In this document: in pieces, positions 39,895 to 50,838 of the stretch
How positions within the stretch are numbered: the stretch's first letter is position 1
Layout: each line of letters begins with the position of its first letter
Assembly: GCA_947683625.1 (NCBI GenBank)
Contig: CANTUR010000651.1
Span: 62,001-126,000 of the forward strand
Source of the DNA: Mallotus nudiflorus
Taxonomy: Eukaryota; Streptophyta; Magnoliopsida; Malpighiales; Euphorbiaceae
Length of the DNA stretch: 64,000 nucleotides
Direction: 5' to 3'
Position numbers and translations under genes: made by a program
The notes under the pieces: model-generated
Seen by the model: the letters and a program-made list of their open reading frames with translations, nothing else
Told to the model about the DNA's origin: nothing
Databases searched by the model: none

Positions 39895-40914
39895 TGTAAT
39901 ATCCTGACTTTTTATATAATTTTAAACTGCATCGAGATATGCAGTGTTAATAATTTTTGTACATATTTATGATATTTTATGAGTTTGTTATCTGTTTAAA
40001 GCTAATTTTAATTGTTTTATATTATTTTAAGTTCTTTACGTAAAATTCTTCCAGGAATGTTATTTTCAGAGAAATTAACACGTAAATAATTTAATATTAA
40101 TTTTTTTGATTAGTTTTATGAATTTGCATGAACTCATATATAATTTTAAAGTGCTAAATAAAATGCATATATGTGTATTTATTTAAATTAAATTAGGGTT
40201 TAATTGATTAAATTAATTTTTATTATTTAGTTTTAAAATTAATTAAATTATTATAAGTGTATAATTATTAAATATGTGTGTGGTGTGTATTTATTGTGTG
40301 TGTGATATTATATAATATTATAATATAAAGTATAGTTATATATATACATATATATACATATTTATTTATCAAAAACATAAAGTTAGCAATATTTACGGTT
40401 TTACCATTGAACCTTCTCCTTCCCTCCCGATCATTTCCCTTCCTCCTCCAGTCACTGTCATGCCGTTTCTTCACCGTCGGTGTCCCTTCCGGTGTGCCAC
40501 CTTTGTCCTCAGCCAGCCCCGTCGCCTTCTCTTCCTTCTCCAGCGCCGTTTGAAGCTCGAATTGGCCGAAAAATCGAAACTTATTCTCACCATCGATCAC
40601 AGTGATTCCGGCCACCATTTTTCATGCCACCAATCTCTATCTTCTCCTTGAGCTCCGGTGAGTGTGATTCCAAGCTTTGTTTCACTTAAAATGGTTTAGA
40701 TTTTCCTAGGTTTCAATTTCTTCAATTCGGCCTACTAGGGTTTTTGAATTTTAGCTTCAATTTGGCTGATTCATGAAAACTCCCTTCACAAAATTTGATC
40801 CTTATAGCTTAATCTACATGTGGCAATTTTTGCATAATTTTTGGAATTTATTTTGATTTTTGGGAATTTTTTATCATTTTATTAATATTTTCTAATTTTC
40901 AAAAATTAATTAAT
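39895..40914 (+). repeat. Left 1.0 kb of a plus-strand LTR (family 1, diverged subfamily)
   Basis: It starts TGTAATATCCTGAC directly after CTTCG (39890-39894) and includes the leader block with donor CTCCG|GTGAGTG (near 40661). It stops at AATTAATTAAT where the minus-strand tandem array begins. The subfamily is that of the LTR at 62601. No right-hand remainder of this LTR exists in the window; the CTTCG duplicate is found instead at the far end of the array (58973-58977). Confidence 0.88.
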
Positions 40915-43900
40915 TGTCACGACCCAAAACAGGGGCCATGATCGGCGCTAGGGAACGGGAATTCTTTCGAATCCGAAACCCGTACCAAGCCTAAAAAAAA
41001 AAAAATGAATCATGCAATAATAACAATAACCATCCAATATGCAGCGGAAATAAAAATCATAAATATAATAATAACATTTTCACCACTGGATTTAAATCAA
41101 ATCTCATCTCATCACATATATAGAATCTCTTTAATACAAATCCAGTTTCAACATAATACATCTCTTTAAATAAAATACATGAAATCCAATACTTTAATTC
41201 ACAACTACTGGAGTGTCTAGATAAAATAAATAAGACTCAAGTAGATAATTTACACAAAGAAGCCGGGGCGAAAGAAATCCGGCGTATCGACCTGCTACTA
41301 AGGTCTGAAGAAGTTGACTCTCCTGAAAAATAGTCAACGGAGGGGAGTCAGACCTCACTGAGTGAACTACTATAATATATATACATACACACTAAGTGAC
41401 AATGCATACAATCAACAGTATATATATATCTAATATATATACAGGCAATTTCACACAGATGCAGAAAATCATTTTTATATATTTTATTGAAAATTCCAGT
41501 TTATGAAGGATCACATAGAACCCTAGAATATCGTTACCTCAAAAATGGTGTTAGACAACACTCTAGCCATACAGGCTCACTTAATCCAAATATATCCACT
41601 TAATCCATTTAGACAGTAGACTGGCCCCGAGACACTAAGTCAACCGAGCTCCAGCAGTCTGACTGCCAGTGTGATTGGCCCCGAGACACTTGGTCAGCCG
41701 AGCTCCAGCAATCACACCTCCAAACCATATCTCACACATATCAATAATCACATCAAATCAATATCCACAAATAAGTTAGTATTATAGCCTAAATACTATA
41801 GGCGTACCGGTACGTACTCGGTCCTAGTGCTGCCCACTAGGTAGCACGTTCTATCGATATCCTTCATCATTAATAATATAAATCATTCATTCACAAATAA
41901 TGATGCATGAATTTAAATGAAATAACAATATAAACCACATCTATACCGGAAATATACCAAAAGTAAACCAGACATATTTCGAGTATATATATGTCAAATG
42001 AATTCAATCAAATTATAACTTAAGCTAGAAATATATTTAAAAACATTTTAAATATATTTTATTTACAAAACATGCATATAATTTAATATATACCAAAAAT
42101 AAACCAAAAATATACTTAATATAAACTTAAGAAATAATCAAATTATTTATGCATATTTAATCAACATAAAACATGCATTTCTAAATCATGCATCCTAAGC
42201 ATATATATATAGTATAGTAACTCACCTAGTGCGCTCCACGAGACGGGTCCGACGGGCCTGATCCACTAGCCCTCGGTCTCGGCCCAACTAAACAAGCAAT
42301 AAATAATAGACATCAGAATAAACCCTAACAGAAATCCCAGAATTCGATCTAGAGTATTAAACACAGAATCAGGAATTAGGGTTCGACCGGATATCACGTT
42401 TTACGAGAATTCTACCAAAAATCCGGCAGAACCTCCCCCGTAAAATGGACATCTCTCTACTCAAAAGAGTAGAGCCGACCCTGCAAGGAAATACACTTTG
42501 AAAAACTACACAAGGCACCATCAAAATCCCACGGTCGGACTCCAAACTACAGTCCACCGACCGAGGTCCACAAACACAGAAAAATTCCAGATATACCAAA
42601 AATACCCTTAAAAATAGAAATTCATTTTATAAGTGGAAATTACATAATTAACATTAAAACACTGTAAAAACCGATAAAAACTCATTTTATTAGTAAAACC
42701 GTATATTATATATATAATTGAAAATAATTCACGAAAAATAGTTTTAATTAGTTAAAAATACTAAATAATTTATAGAAATCATTTTTATACCTTAAATAAC
42801 TATTAAAACCAATTAAATTACATTTTTAGCCAATTTAGGGTAAAATTACCAAAATACCCCTATATATATTAATATACTATAATTACTTCAAAAATTCACC
42901 AAAAATTATACAATTATCCAAAATTAATTTTCTCAACATATTTATCAATAATATCAATAATTAAACTTAATTAACCAATTAAATTCAATTAAAAACATAA
43001 TTAACCCTAATTTCCCAAATTTACATAAACTTCAATAATTCAAAATAAATACTTAGAAATTCATAAAAATTCCAAATAAATTCCTATAATTCATTTCAAC
43101 ACCTAATTTAACCATAAACTCCAATTTCATAATTTAAATAATTAATTTCCGAAAATTAGAAAATAATATTAAAATATTCAAAAATACCCAAAAATCCAAA
43201 AAATTCTATAAAAATTCATACATGTATATTGAGCTACTAGGAACAACATTTGTGAAGGGAGTTTTCATGAATCAACCAATTCGAAGCTCAAAAAAATCAA
43301 AAACCCTAATGTGGTCGAATTCGAAAAATCGAAACCTAAGCAAATCTAAACCATTTTAGCTCAAACCAAAGCTAGAATCACACTCACCGGAGCTCAAGGA
43401 GAAGAAAGAGACCAGCGGTGTCGAAAACGGTGGCTGAAAATGGGAGAAACGGCAAAGGGACGATTTTCGGCCAAAAGAGGAAAATGGGGCTGCCGGCGCC
43501 GGGGAAGGGAGCTGCTGGCGGCGGGGGACGACTGGGAACGGCGGTGGCAAGCCGGGAGGCACACCGACGATAGGTGACCGGAGTTGCAGACGGTGAGGGA
43601 AGGGTGGGTGATGGTCGGGCGTACGGGAGAAGAAGAAGAAAAAAAAAAGAAGAAAAAAGAAAAAAAGAAAGGAAAGAAAAAGAAAAGAAAAAGGAAAAGA
43701 AAAAGAAAAAAAGAAAAAAAAAAGAAAAAAGAAAAAGAAAAAAAATAAAATAATAAAATAATTTTAATAATTTAATAATAAATAAAATAATTAAATAACA
43801 ATAAATTAATAAATAAATAATAAAATATTAGGGTAATACATTAAACCCTAATTAAATAAACATACACACACATAGGCTTTATTTAGTAATTTAAAAATAC

Positions 43901-44148
43901 GCATGAGTTCATGCAAGTCCGAAAATATATTTAAAATAATTAATATTAAAATATTTACGTGAAAATTTTCCCGAAAATGCAAGTCCCGGGAAAATTTTAC
44001 GTAAAACACTGTAAATAATACACAGTATTTAAAATAGGTTTTTAAATACATATTAACTCGTAAAAATATCGTAATATATATTCAAAAATTATTAACACTG
44101 TATATCCCGGTACAGTGTAAAAATATTTTAAAAACACGGGATATTACA
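40915..44148 (-). repeat. LTR1 of the tandem array (family 1)
   Basis: 3234 nt, TGTCACGACCC to GGGATATTACA. It is diverged from LTR2 and LTR3 (for example an A-run after AGCCT near 40992 and a long purine run 43626-43755). The donor CTCCG|GTGAGTG is intact near 43385, and the hairpin domain is at about 42390-42575. Confidence 0.93.
43626..43755. repeat. Purine-rich GAAAAA-type run in LTR1
   Basis: About 130 nt almost without pyrimidines on the plus strand, i.e. a poly-pyrimidine run just upstream of the leader block on the sense strand of LTR1. It is longer than the equivalents at 50296-50350 and 58461-58535. Confidence 0.92.
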
Positions 44149-44164
44149 GTCTTCCCCCCTTACA
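44149..44164 (-). promoter_or_regulatory. Polypurine tract, internal region 1
   Basis: On the minus strand the run TAAGGGGGGAAGAC abuts LTR1, the plus-strand primer position. Confidence 0.88.
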
Positions 44165-44195
44165 AGAATTCGTCACCGAATTCCATAAAACAAGA

Positions 44196-45977
44196 TCAAG
44201 AAGGAAAGAGATACGGGTAAGAAGCTCGCATCTCAGCTTCAGTCTCCCACGTATGCTCTTCAACTCTGTCGCTACGCCACAGAACCTTGACCATTGGAAT
44301 CTGCTTCGATCGCAACTGTCGAACTTGATAATCCACGATCGCCACAGGTTCTTCCACAAACGTCAAATCTTCACTCACTTCTACACTGTCAGGTTGCAAC
44401 ACGTGAGAAGGGTCTGAGATATACTTCCTCAACATCGAGATATGAAATACTGGATGCACTTGTGACATACTCGGAGGCAAATCCAACCGATATGCAACAG
44501 TGCCAACTCTCTCCAGAATCTCAAACGGTCCAATATATCTCGGTGCTAACTTACCCTTCCTGCCAAATCTCATCACACCCTTCATCGAAGATACTTTCAG
44601 AAAAATGAAATCTCCAACCTGAAACTCCACATCTCTGCGCCTAGGATCCGCGTAACTCTTCTGTCTACTAACTGCGGTCTCTAATCTTCGCTTAATCACG
44701 GCGACTTTCTCTGCAACATCCTGAACCATCTCAGGTCCAGTCAAAGCTCTCTCACCAATCTCATCCCAACTCAACGGGGATCTACACTTCCTTCCATACA
44801 ACGCCTCGTACGGTGCCATACCAATACTGCTATGGTAGCTGTTATTATATACAAACTCAACGAGTGACAAATGATCATCCCAGCTACCTCCCAAATCCAA
44901 GACACACATCCTCAACATATCTTTCAGTGTCTGGATCGTCTGATCCATATACGGTCTGAATACCCTATTCATCAGGTCCATAAAAGCTGCTGGTGCATTA
45001 GTCAAACCAAAAGACATCATCAGAAACTCATAATGACCATATCTAGTGCGGAACACTGTCTTAGGAATATCGACTTCACTGATACGTAGCTGATGATAAC
45101 CCGACCTCAAGTCAACCTTAGAAAAGAACTGTGCACCTTGAAGCTGGTCAAACAAGTCATCTATCCTTGGGAGAGGATACTTGTTCTTCACTGTAACCTT
45201 ATTCAACTCTCTGTAGTCAATGCACAGTCTCAAGGTACCATCCTTCTTCTTCACAAACAGGACTGGTGCACCCCAAGGAGAAACACTAGGTCTGATAAAA
45301 CCTTTATCCAACAACTCTTGCAACTGCTCCTTCAGCTCTCTCAACTCTGCAGGAGCCATACGATAGCGTGGCATAGATATAGGAGTAGTACCTGGTACCA
45401 CATCTATACAGAACTCAATCTCTCTGTGAGGTGGTAAACCTGGCAACTCCTCGGGAAAAACATCAGGAAACTCACAAGCAACAGGAACATCTGTGAGTGA
45501 CAACTTCTCCATTGAAGTATCCCTGACCAATGCCAAATATCCCTGACATCCTTTCCTCAATAACTTCCTAGCCATAATAGCAGAAATAAGATTCTGAGGT
45601 GTTGAACTCCTATCACCAACAAACTTAACCTCTTCTTCATCAGGAATTCTAAAAGTCACCTCCTTATTCCTGCAATCTACTATGACATAGTGCTGAGATA
45701 ACCAATCCATTCCCAAAATGACATCAAACTCCATCACATCCAACAATATCAAATCAGCGGGTAATTCTCTATCTCCCACGAGAACTGGACAACCAGAAAG
45801 AACAATATCGACGTCCAAGGAATCACTCAGAGGAGTGGCAACAGATAAAGGAAAAGCCATCCTCGAAGCTTGCCAACAAGATTTAGAAGCAAAAATGGGA
45901 GAAACAAATGAATGCGTGGCACCCGGATCAAACAAAACCCAAGCATCCAGGTAACAAACAGAAACAATACCTGCCAC
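44196..45977 (-). CDS. Internally deleted pol ORF: protease - RT N-half fused in frame to integrase C-terminus and chromodomain-like tail
   Basis: An open frame of 593 residues. Residues about 1-30 hold the protease motif DPGATHSF. RT starts near residue 190 (the LPGLPPHREIEF region) and runs through the VDLRSGYHQ block to VFRPYMDQ (about residue 347). The next residues, TIQTLKDMLR, belong to the integrase just after its catalytic Glu. Missing are the FIDD motif, RNase H, the integrase zinc region and the whole DDE triad. The GPF/Y-like part and the tail with VKVLW...EEHTWE remain. The deletion (about 1.59 kb against the copy at 50791-55761) keeps the frame, and the junction (plus strand near 44940) shows no clear microhomology. 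The protein cannot have polymerase or integrase activity. Upstream gag is in the same frame but carries stops. Confidence 0.88.
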   Translation of the reverse strand: MAGIVSVCYLDAWVLFDPGATHSFVSPIFASKSCWQASRMAFPLSVATPLSDSLDVDIVLSGCPVLVGDRELPADLILLDVMEFDVILGMDWLSQHYVIVDCRNKEVTFRIPDEEEVKFVGDRSSTPQNLISAIMARKLLRKGCQGYLALVRDTSMEKLSLTDVPVACEFPDVFPEELPGLPPHREIEFCIDVVPGTTPISMPRYRMAPAELRELKEQLQELLDKGFIRPSVSPWGAPVLFVKKKDGTLRLCIDYRELNKVTVKNKYPLPRIDDLFDQLQGAQFFSKVDLRSGYHQLRISEVDIPKTVFRTRYGHYEFLMMSFGLTNAPAAFMDLMNRVFRPYMDQTIQTLKDMLRMCVLDLGGSWDDHLSLVEFVYNNSYHSSIGMAPYEALYGRKCRSPLSWDEIGERALTGPEMVQDVAEKVAVIKRRLETAVSRQKSYADPRRRDVEFQVGDFIFLKVSSMKGVMRFGRKGKLAPRYIGPFEILERVGTVAYRLDLPPSMSQVHPVFHISMLRKYISDPSHVLQPDSVEVSEDLTFVEEPVAIVDYQVRQLRSKQIPMVKVLWRSDRVEEHTWETEAEMRASYPYLFPS

Positions 45978-47330
45978 GACTGCATTAGATGCCTGAGCAT
46001 CCTACTGAGTGAGATGGAAAACTCTGGCCTGACCTCGACCTCCCTACTGACTGGTAGAAGCCTGGCCAACACCTCTGGCACCTCCTCTAGTACCTCTACC
46101 ACGACTCTGCTGTGGAACAAACTGAGTGGAACTCTGATGCTGGGCTGGCGGTAACTGAAATGGCATGGGTGCAGCACTAGCAATCGACTACTGTGGGAAT
46201 CGCGAAATCTACTGCTGCTGATACCCGAAATAAGGACACGATCTAGCAAAATGTCCTGTCTGCCCGCATCTGAAGCATGTCAGTGGTGTCAGATAACACG
46301 GTCCCTGATGGACTCTACCATAAGTCTGATAAACACTGGCCGTTGATCCAGAACTACGACCACTGCTGCTGCTTGAAGCACCTGACCCAAATCTGAACGA
46401 TCTACGCTGACCTCTACAGCCATGTCTACTGCTCCGATGCACTCGCTGCTATTGTCTCTGACTCTGCTGAGTCGAACCTCGCTGCTGACTACTCGAACCA
46501 ACATGAAAACTCGAATACGGAGTAGCCTACGATCCACTCGACTGAACTCCCAGCTGGTAGTAATCAGGCATCGCTCCCTGCCTAACTAGCCTCAGCTCGA
46601 TTTCCTTGGCTAACTCAATCACAGACTCGAGAGTAAGGCCTACTGTAGGCATACCAGCAAAAGCTGAACCCAAACCAGTAACGTATGTAGTGACAGTGAA
46701 ATACTAATCTCGCATCAGATCCTCTGCATATCTACCCAGACAAAGAAACTCTCAGGTATACTCCTGTATAGATCGATCTCCACGAGAAATACTGGTCAGA
46801 CGGAGACGATAGCTCAAACAAAGAGGCTCTGGACAGAATCTCCTCATAAATCGCTCTCGGAACTGAGCCCACGTCATCGTCATCATATAAGGCTGGATCA
46901 TCTGAATGAACCAATCTAAGGCTGGTCCCTCAACAGACAACTCAACGATCATGATCCGTTGGTACTCGGTTTGAGCAGTCAGAGTCCTAGTCTCAATCGC
47001 ATGCAGAAATTCTAACGGATCGGAAGTACTATCAAAAGCAATCCTGCCAACTCGGGCATAGAACAAAGCTGCCTCAGGGTCAGACATACCCTGCTGATAG
47101 GCAGGCTGAACAGGCTGAACAACTGGAGGAACAGGAATATCAAACTCAGGCTCTACAGGCTCCTCGTCCTGTAACTCTCTCTGCCTACGGCGACCTGCCA
47201 CTCCTCGAGGTCTACCTCTACCACGACCTCTACGTCTAACTAGCTGTTTAGGAGGTAAAACCTCATCCTAAAAAGACTCATCATCCTCGGCCTCAATGAT
47301 CGGTGGAGCGACACGCGCTCGCCTCCTCAC
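45978..47330 (-). pseudogene. Gag part of internal region 1, broken
   Basis: Gag of the same element, read in the direction 47330 to 45978. The gag start used by the sister copy (ATG at 55563) is GTG here (47328-47330). A capsid-like region (FYARVGRIAFD..., RIMIVELSVEGPALDWF, RFMRRFCPEPL) is open for 149 residues (47201-46752). It is followed by TAG stops, a Ser/Arg/Gln-rich stretch and an intact CCHC knuckle CFRCGQTGHFARSC (about 46240-46285). Several stops replace Gln codons before the protease. In this clade gag and pol form one long frame. Confidence 0.85.
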
Positions 47331-47512
47331 ACTGAAAAGACAAACGAAAAGATTCAGACAAAATAGACAACGGAGGAATAACGTCAAAAACTAAGCAAGG
47401 AATACTCATCAAGACATACTCAAACCTAATTCACTGCAGTAGTTCAACAGAAAACACAACTCTGAAAAATAGGGCCATAACTCACAAAACTTAAGCCCTG
47501 ACACAGAACTCC

Positions 47513-47524
47513 GCTCTGATACCA
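47513..47524 (-). promoter_or_regulatory. Primer binding site (initiator tRNA-Met)
   Basis: The minus strand reads TGGTATCAGAGC, complementary to the 3' end of plant initiator tRNA-Met, four nt from the edge of LTR2. It is the standard minus-strand primer site of many Ty3/Gypsy and Copia elements. Confidence 0.93.
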
Positions 47525-47528
47525 ACTT

Positions 47529-50500
47529 TGTCACGACCCAAAACAAGGGCCATGACCGGCACTAGGGAACGGGAATTCTTTCGAATCCGAAACCAGTAGC
47601 AATCCTAAAAATAAAATAAAACATGCAATAATAGTAGCAATATATAATGCAGCGGAAATGGAAATCATAAATATCACAATATTAATTTCACCAACTGGAT
47701 TTAAGTCAAATCTCATCTCATATATATAAATCTTTGAATACAAATCCAGTTTTAAATATAATACAATATCTCACATAAATAAAATACATAAAATCCCATA
47801 AATTAATTTACAACTACTGCAGTGTCTAGATTATAAAAATAAGACTCAAGTAAGTAGTTTACACAAAGAAGCCGGGGCAGAAGAAATCCGGCGTATGGAC
47901 CTGCTACTGAGGTCTGAAGATGTTGACTCTCCTGAAAAATTATCAACGGAGGGGAGTCAGACCTCACTGAGTGAATTACTATAATATATATACATGCACA
48001 CTAAATGATAATGCATATAGTCAACAGTATATATCTAATATATATATATATATATACAGGAAATACACACAGATGCAGGAAAATCATTTTATATGTTTTT
48101 ATTAAATATATATATATATATATACAGGAAATACACACAGATGCAGGAAAATCATTTTATATGTTTTTATTAAAATCGTCATTTATGAAGGATCAAATAG
48201 AACCCTATGATATCGCAACCTCGAAAATAGTATTAGACAACACTCTAGCCATTCAGGCTCACTGAATCCAAATATATCCACTTAATCCATTTAGACAGTA
48301 GACTGGCCCCGAGACACTAAGTCAACCGAGCTCCAGCAGTCTGACTGCCAATGTGATTGGCCCCGAGACACTTGGTCAACCGAGCTCCAGCAATCACACC
48401 CAAACCATATCTCACACATATCAATAATCACATTCAATCAATATCCATAAATAAGTTAGTAATATAGCCTAAATACTATAGGCGTACCGGTACGTACTCG
48501 GTCCTAGTGCTGCTCACTAGGTAGCACGTTCTATCGATATCCTTCATCATTAATAATATAAAACATTCATTCACAAATAAATGATGCATGAAGTTCAATA
48601 AAATATCAACATAAACCATATATATACTAAAAATATACCAAAAGTAAACCAGGTATATTTCGAGTATATATACGTCAAATAAATCCAGTTAAATTACAAA
48701 ATAAACTAGAGATATATTTGAAAACATTTTAAATACAGTTCATTAATAAAACATGCATATAATTTAATGTATACCAAAAATATACTTAAATACAAATCAT
48801 ATTATCTATGCATTTTAATCAAAATAAAACATATATTTCTAAATCATGCATCCTAAAGCATATATATATAGTATAGTAACTCACCCTAGTGCGCTCCACG
48901 AGACGGGTCCGACGAGCCTGGTCCACTAGCCCTCGATCTCGGCGCAACTAAAAAAGCAATAAATAACAGACATCAGAATAAACCTAACAGAAATCCTAGA
49001 ATTCGATCTAGAGTATTAAACACATAATTAATATTAGGGTTCGACCGGATATCACGTTCTACGAGAATTCTACCAAAAATCCGACAGAACCTCCCTTGTA
49101 AAATGGACATCTCTCTACTCAAAAGAGTAGAGCCGACCCTGCAAAGAAATACACTTCGAAAAACTACACAGAGCACAATCAAATTCCCACGGTCGGACTC
49201 CAAACTACAATCCATCGATCGGGGTCCACAAACACAGAACAATTCCGAAATACCAAAAATATCCTTATAACATAGAAATTCATTTTATACGTAAAAATTA
49301 CATAATTAACCTTAAAACACAGTAAAAACCAATAAAAACTCATTTTATTAGTAAAACCGTATATTATATATATAATTGAAAATAATTCACGAAAAATAGT
49401 TTTAATTAGTTAAAAATACTAAATAATTTGTGGAAATCATTTTTATACCTTAAATAACTATTAAAACCAATTAAATTACATTTTTAGCCAATTTTGTATA
49501 AAATTACCAAAATACCCCTATATATATAAATATACTAAAATTAATTCAAAAATTCACCAAAAATTATAAAATTATTAAAAATTAATTTTATCAACATATT
49601 TATCAATAATATTAATAATTAAACTCAATTCACCAATTAATTTCAAATAAAAAAATAATTAACCCTAATTTCCCAAATTACATAAACTTCAATAATTCAA
49701 AATAAATACTTAGAAATTCAAAAAAATTCCAAATAAATTCCTATAATTCATTTAAACACCTAAATTAACTATAAAACACAATTTCATAATTTAAATAATT
49801 AATTTCCGAAAATTAGAAAATAATATTAAAATATTCAAAAATACCCAAAAATCCAAAAAATCTCCAAAAATTCCAAAAAAATTCATACATGTATATGAAG
49901 TTACTAGGAACAATATTTGTGAAGGGAGTTTCCATGAATCAATCAATTCGAAGCTCAAAAAAATCAAAAACCCTAATATAGCCGAATTGGAAAATTCGAA
50001 ACCTAAGGAAATCTAGACCATTTAAGCTCAAACCAAAGCTAGAATCACACTCACCGGAGCTCAAGGAGAAGAAAGAGACCGGTGGTGTCAAAAACAGTGG
50101 CCGAAATTGTCGTCGACGGCAAGGAGAAGGATTTCGGCCAAAATGGAAGAAAAGGAGCTGCCGGCGCCGGGGAAGGAGGCTGCTGGCGGCGGGGGACGGC
50201 TAGGAACGGCGGTGGCAAGCCAGGAGGCACACCGACGATAGGTGGTCGGGATTTGCAGCGATGAGGGGAAGGGTGGTCGGGCGCGGGAGGGAGAGGAAGA
50301 AGAAAAAGAAAAAGAAAAAGAAAAGAAAAGAAAAAGAAAAAAAATAATAAAAAAAAAATTTTAATAAAATATTTGAAAAATTCACATCCACACATATAAT
50401 TTAATATTTTAATAATTTAATAATAAATAAAATAATTAAATAACAATAAATTAATAAACAAATAATAAAATATTAGGGTAATATATATTAAACCCTAATT

Positions 50501-50790
50501 AAATAAATATTGCACACATAGGCTTTATTTAGTATTTTAAAAATACGTATCAGTTCATGCAAGTCCGAAAATATATTTAAAATAATTAATAATAAATTAT
50601 TTACGTGAAAATTTTCCCAAAAATGCAAGTCCCGGGAAAATTTTACGTAAAGCACTGTAAATAATACACAATAATTAAAATAGGTTTTAAATACATATCA
50701 ACTCATGAAAATATCATAATATATACGAAAATTATTAACACTGCATATCCCGGTACAGTGTAAAAATATTTAAAAACATGGGATATTACA
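47529..50790 (-). repeat. LTR2 of the tandem array (family 1), shared middle LTR
   Basis: 3262 nt, TGTCACGACCC to GGGATATTACA, bounded by a primer binding site on its left and a polypurine tract on its right, so it serves both internal regions. It is very similar to LTR3. It differs by a local 68-bp tandem duplication (48038-48173). The donor is intact near 50055; the hairpin domain is at about 49050-49230. Confidence 0.94.
48038..48173. repeat. 68-bp tandem duplication in LTR2
   Basis: Two copies of a unit consisting of a TA run, ACAGGAAATACACACAGATG, and a segment ending TATGTTTTTATTAA. The copy boundary is at 48105/48106. LTR3 has a single copy at about 56270-56340, so the duplication arose after the two LTRs separated or was lost in LTR3. 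Confidence 0.92.
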
Positions 50791-50806
50791 GTCTTCCCCC
50801 CTTACA
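50791..50806 (-). promoter_or_regulatory. Polypurine tract, internal region 2
   Basis: The minus strand reads TAAGGGGGGAAGAC, directly next to LTR2. Confidence 0.88.
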
Positions 50807-50838
50807 AGAATTCGTCCCCGAATTCCAGAAAAACAAGA

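Noticed and set aside
47513..47524. Possible tRNA fragment
   Set aside because: Only the 12-nt primer binding site complementary to initiator tRNA-Met; no cloverleaf in the surroundings.
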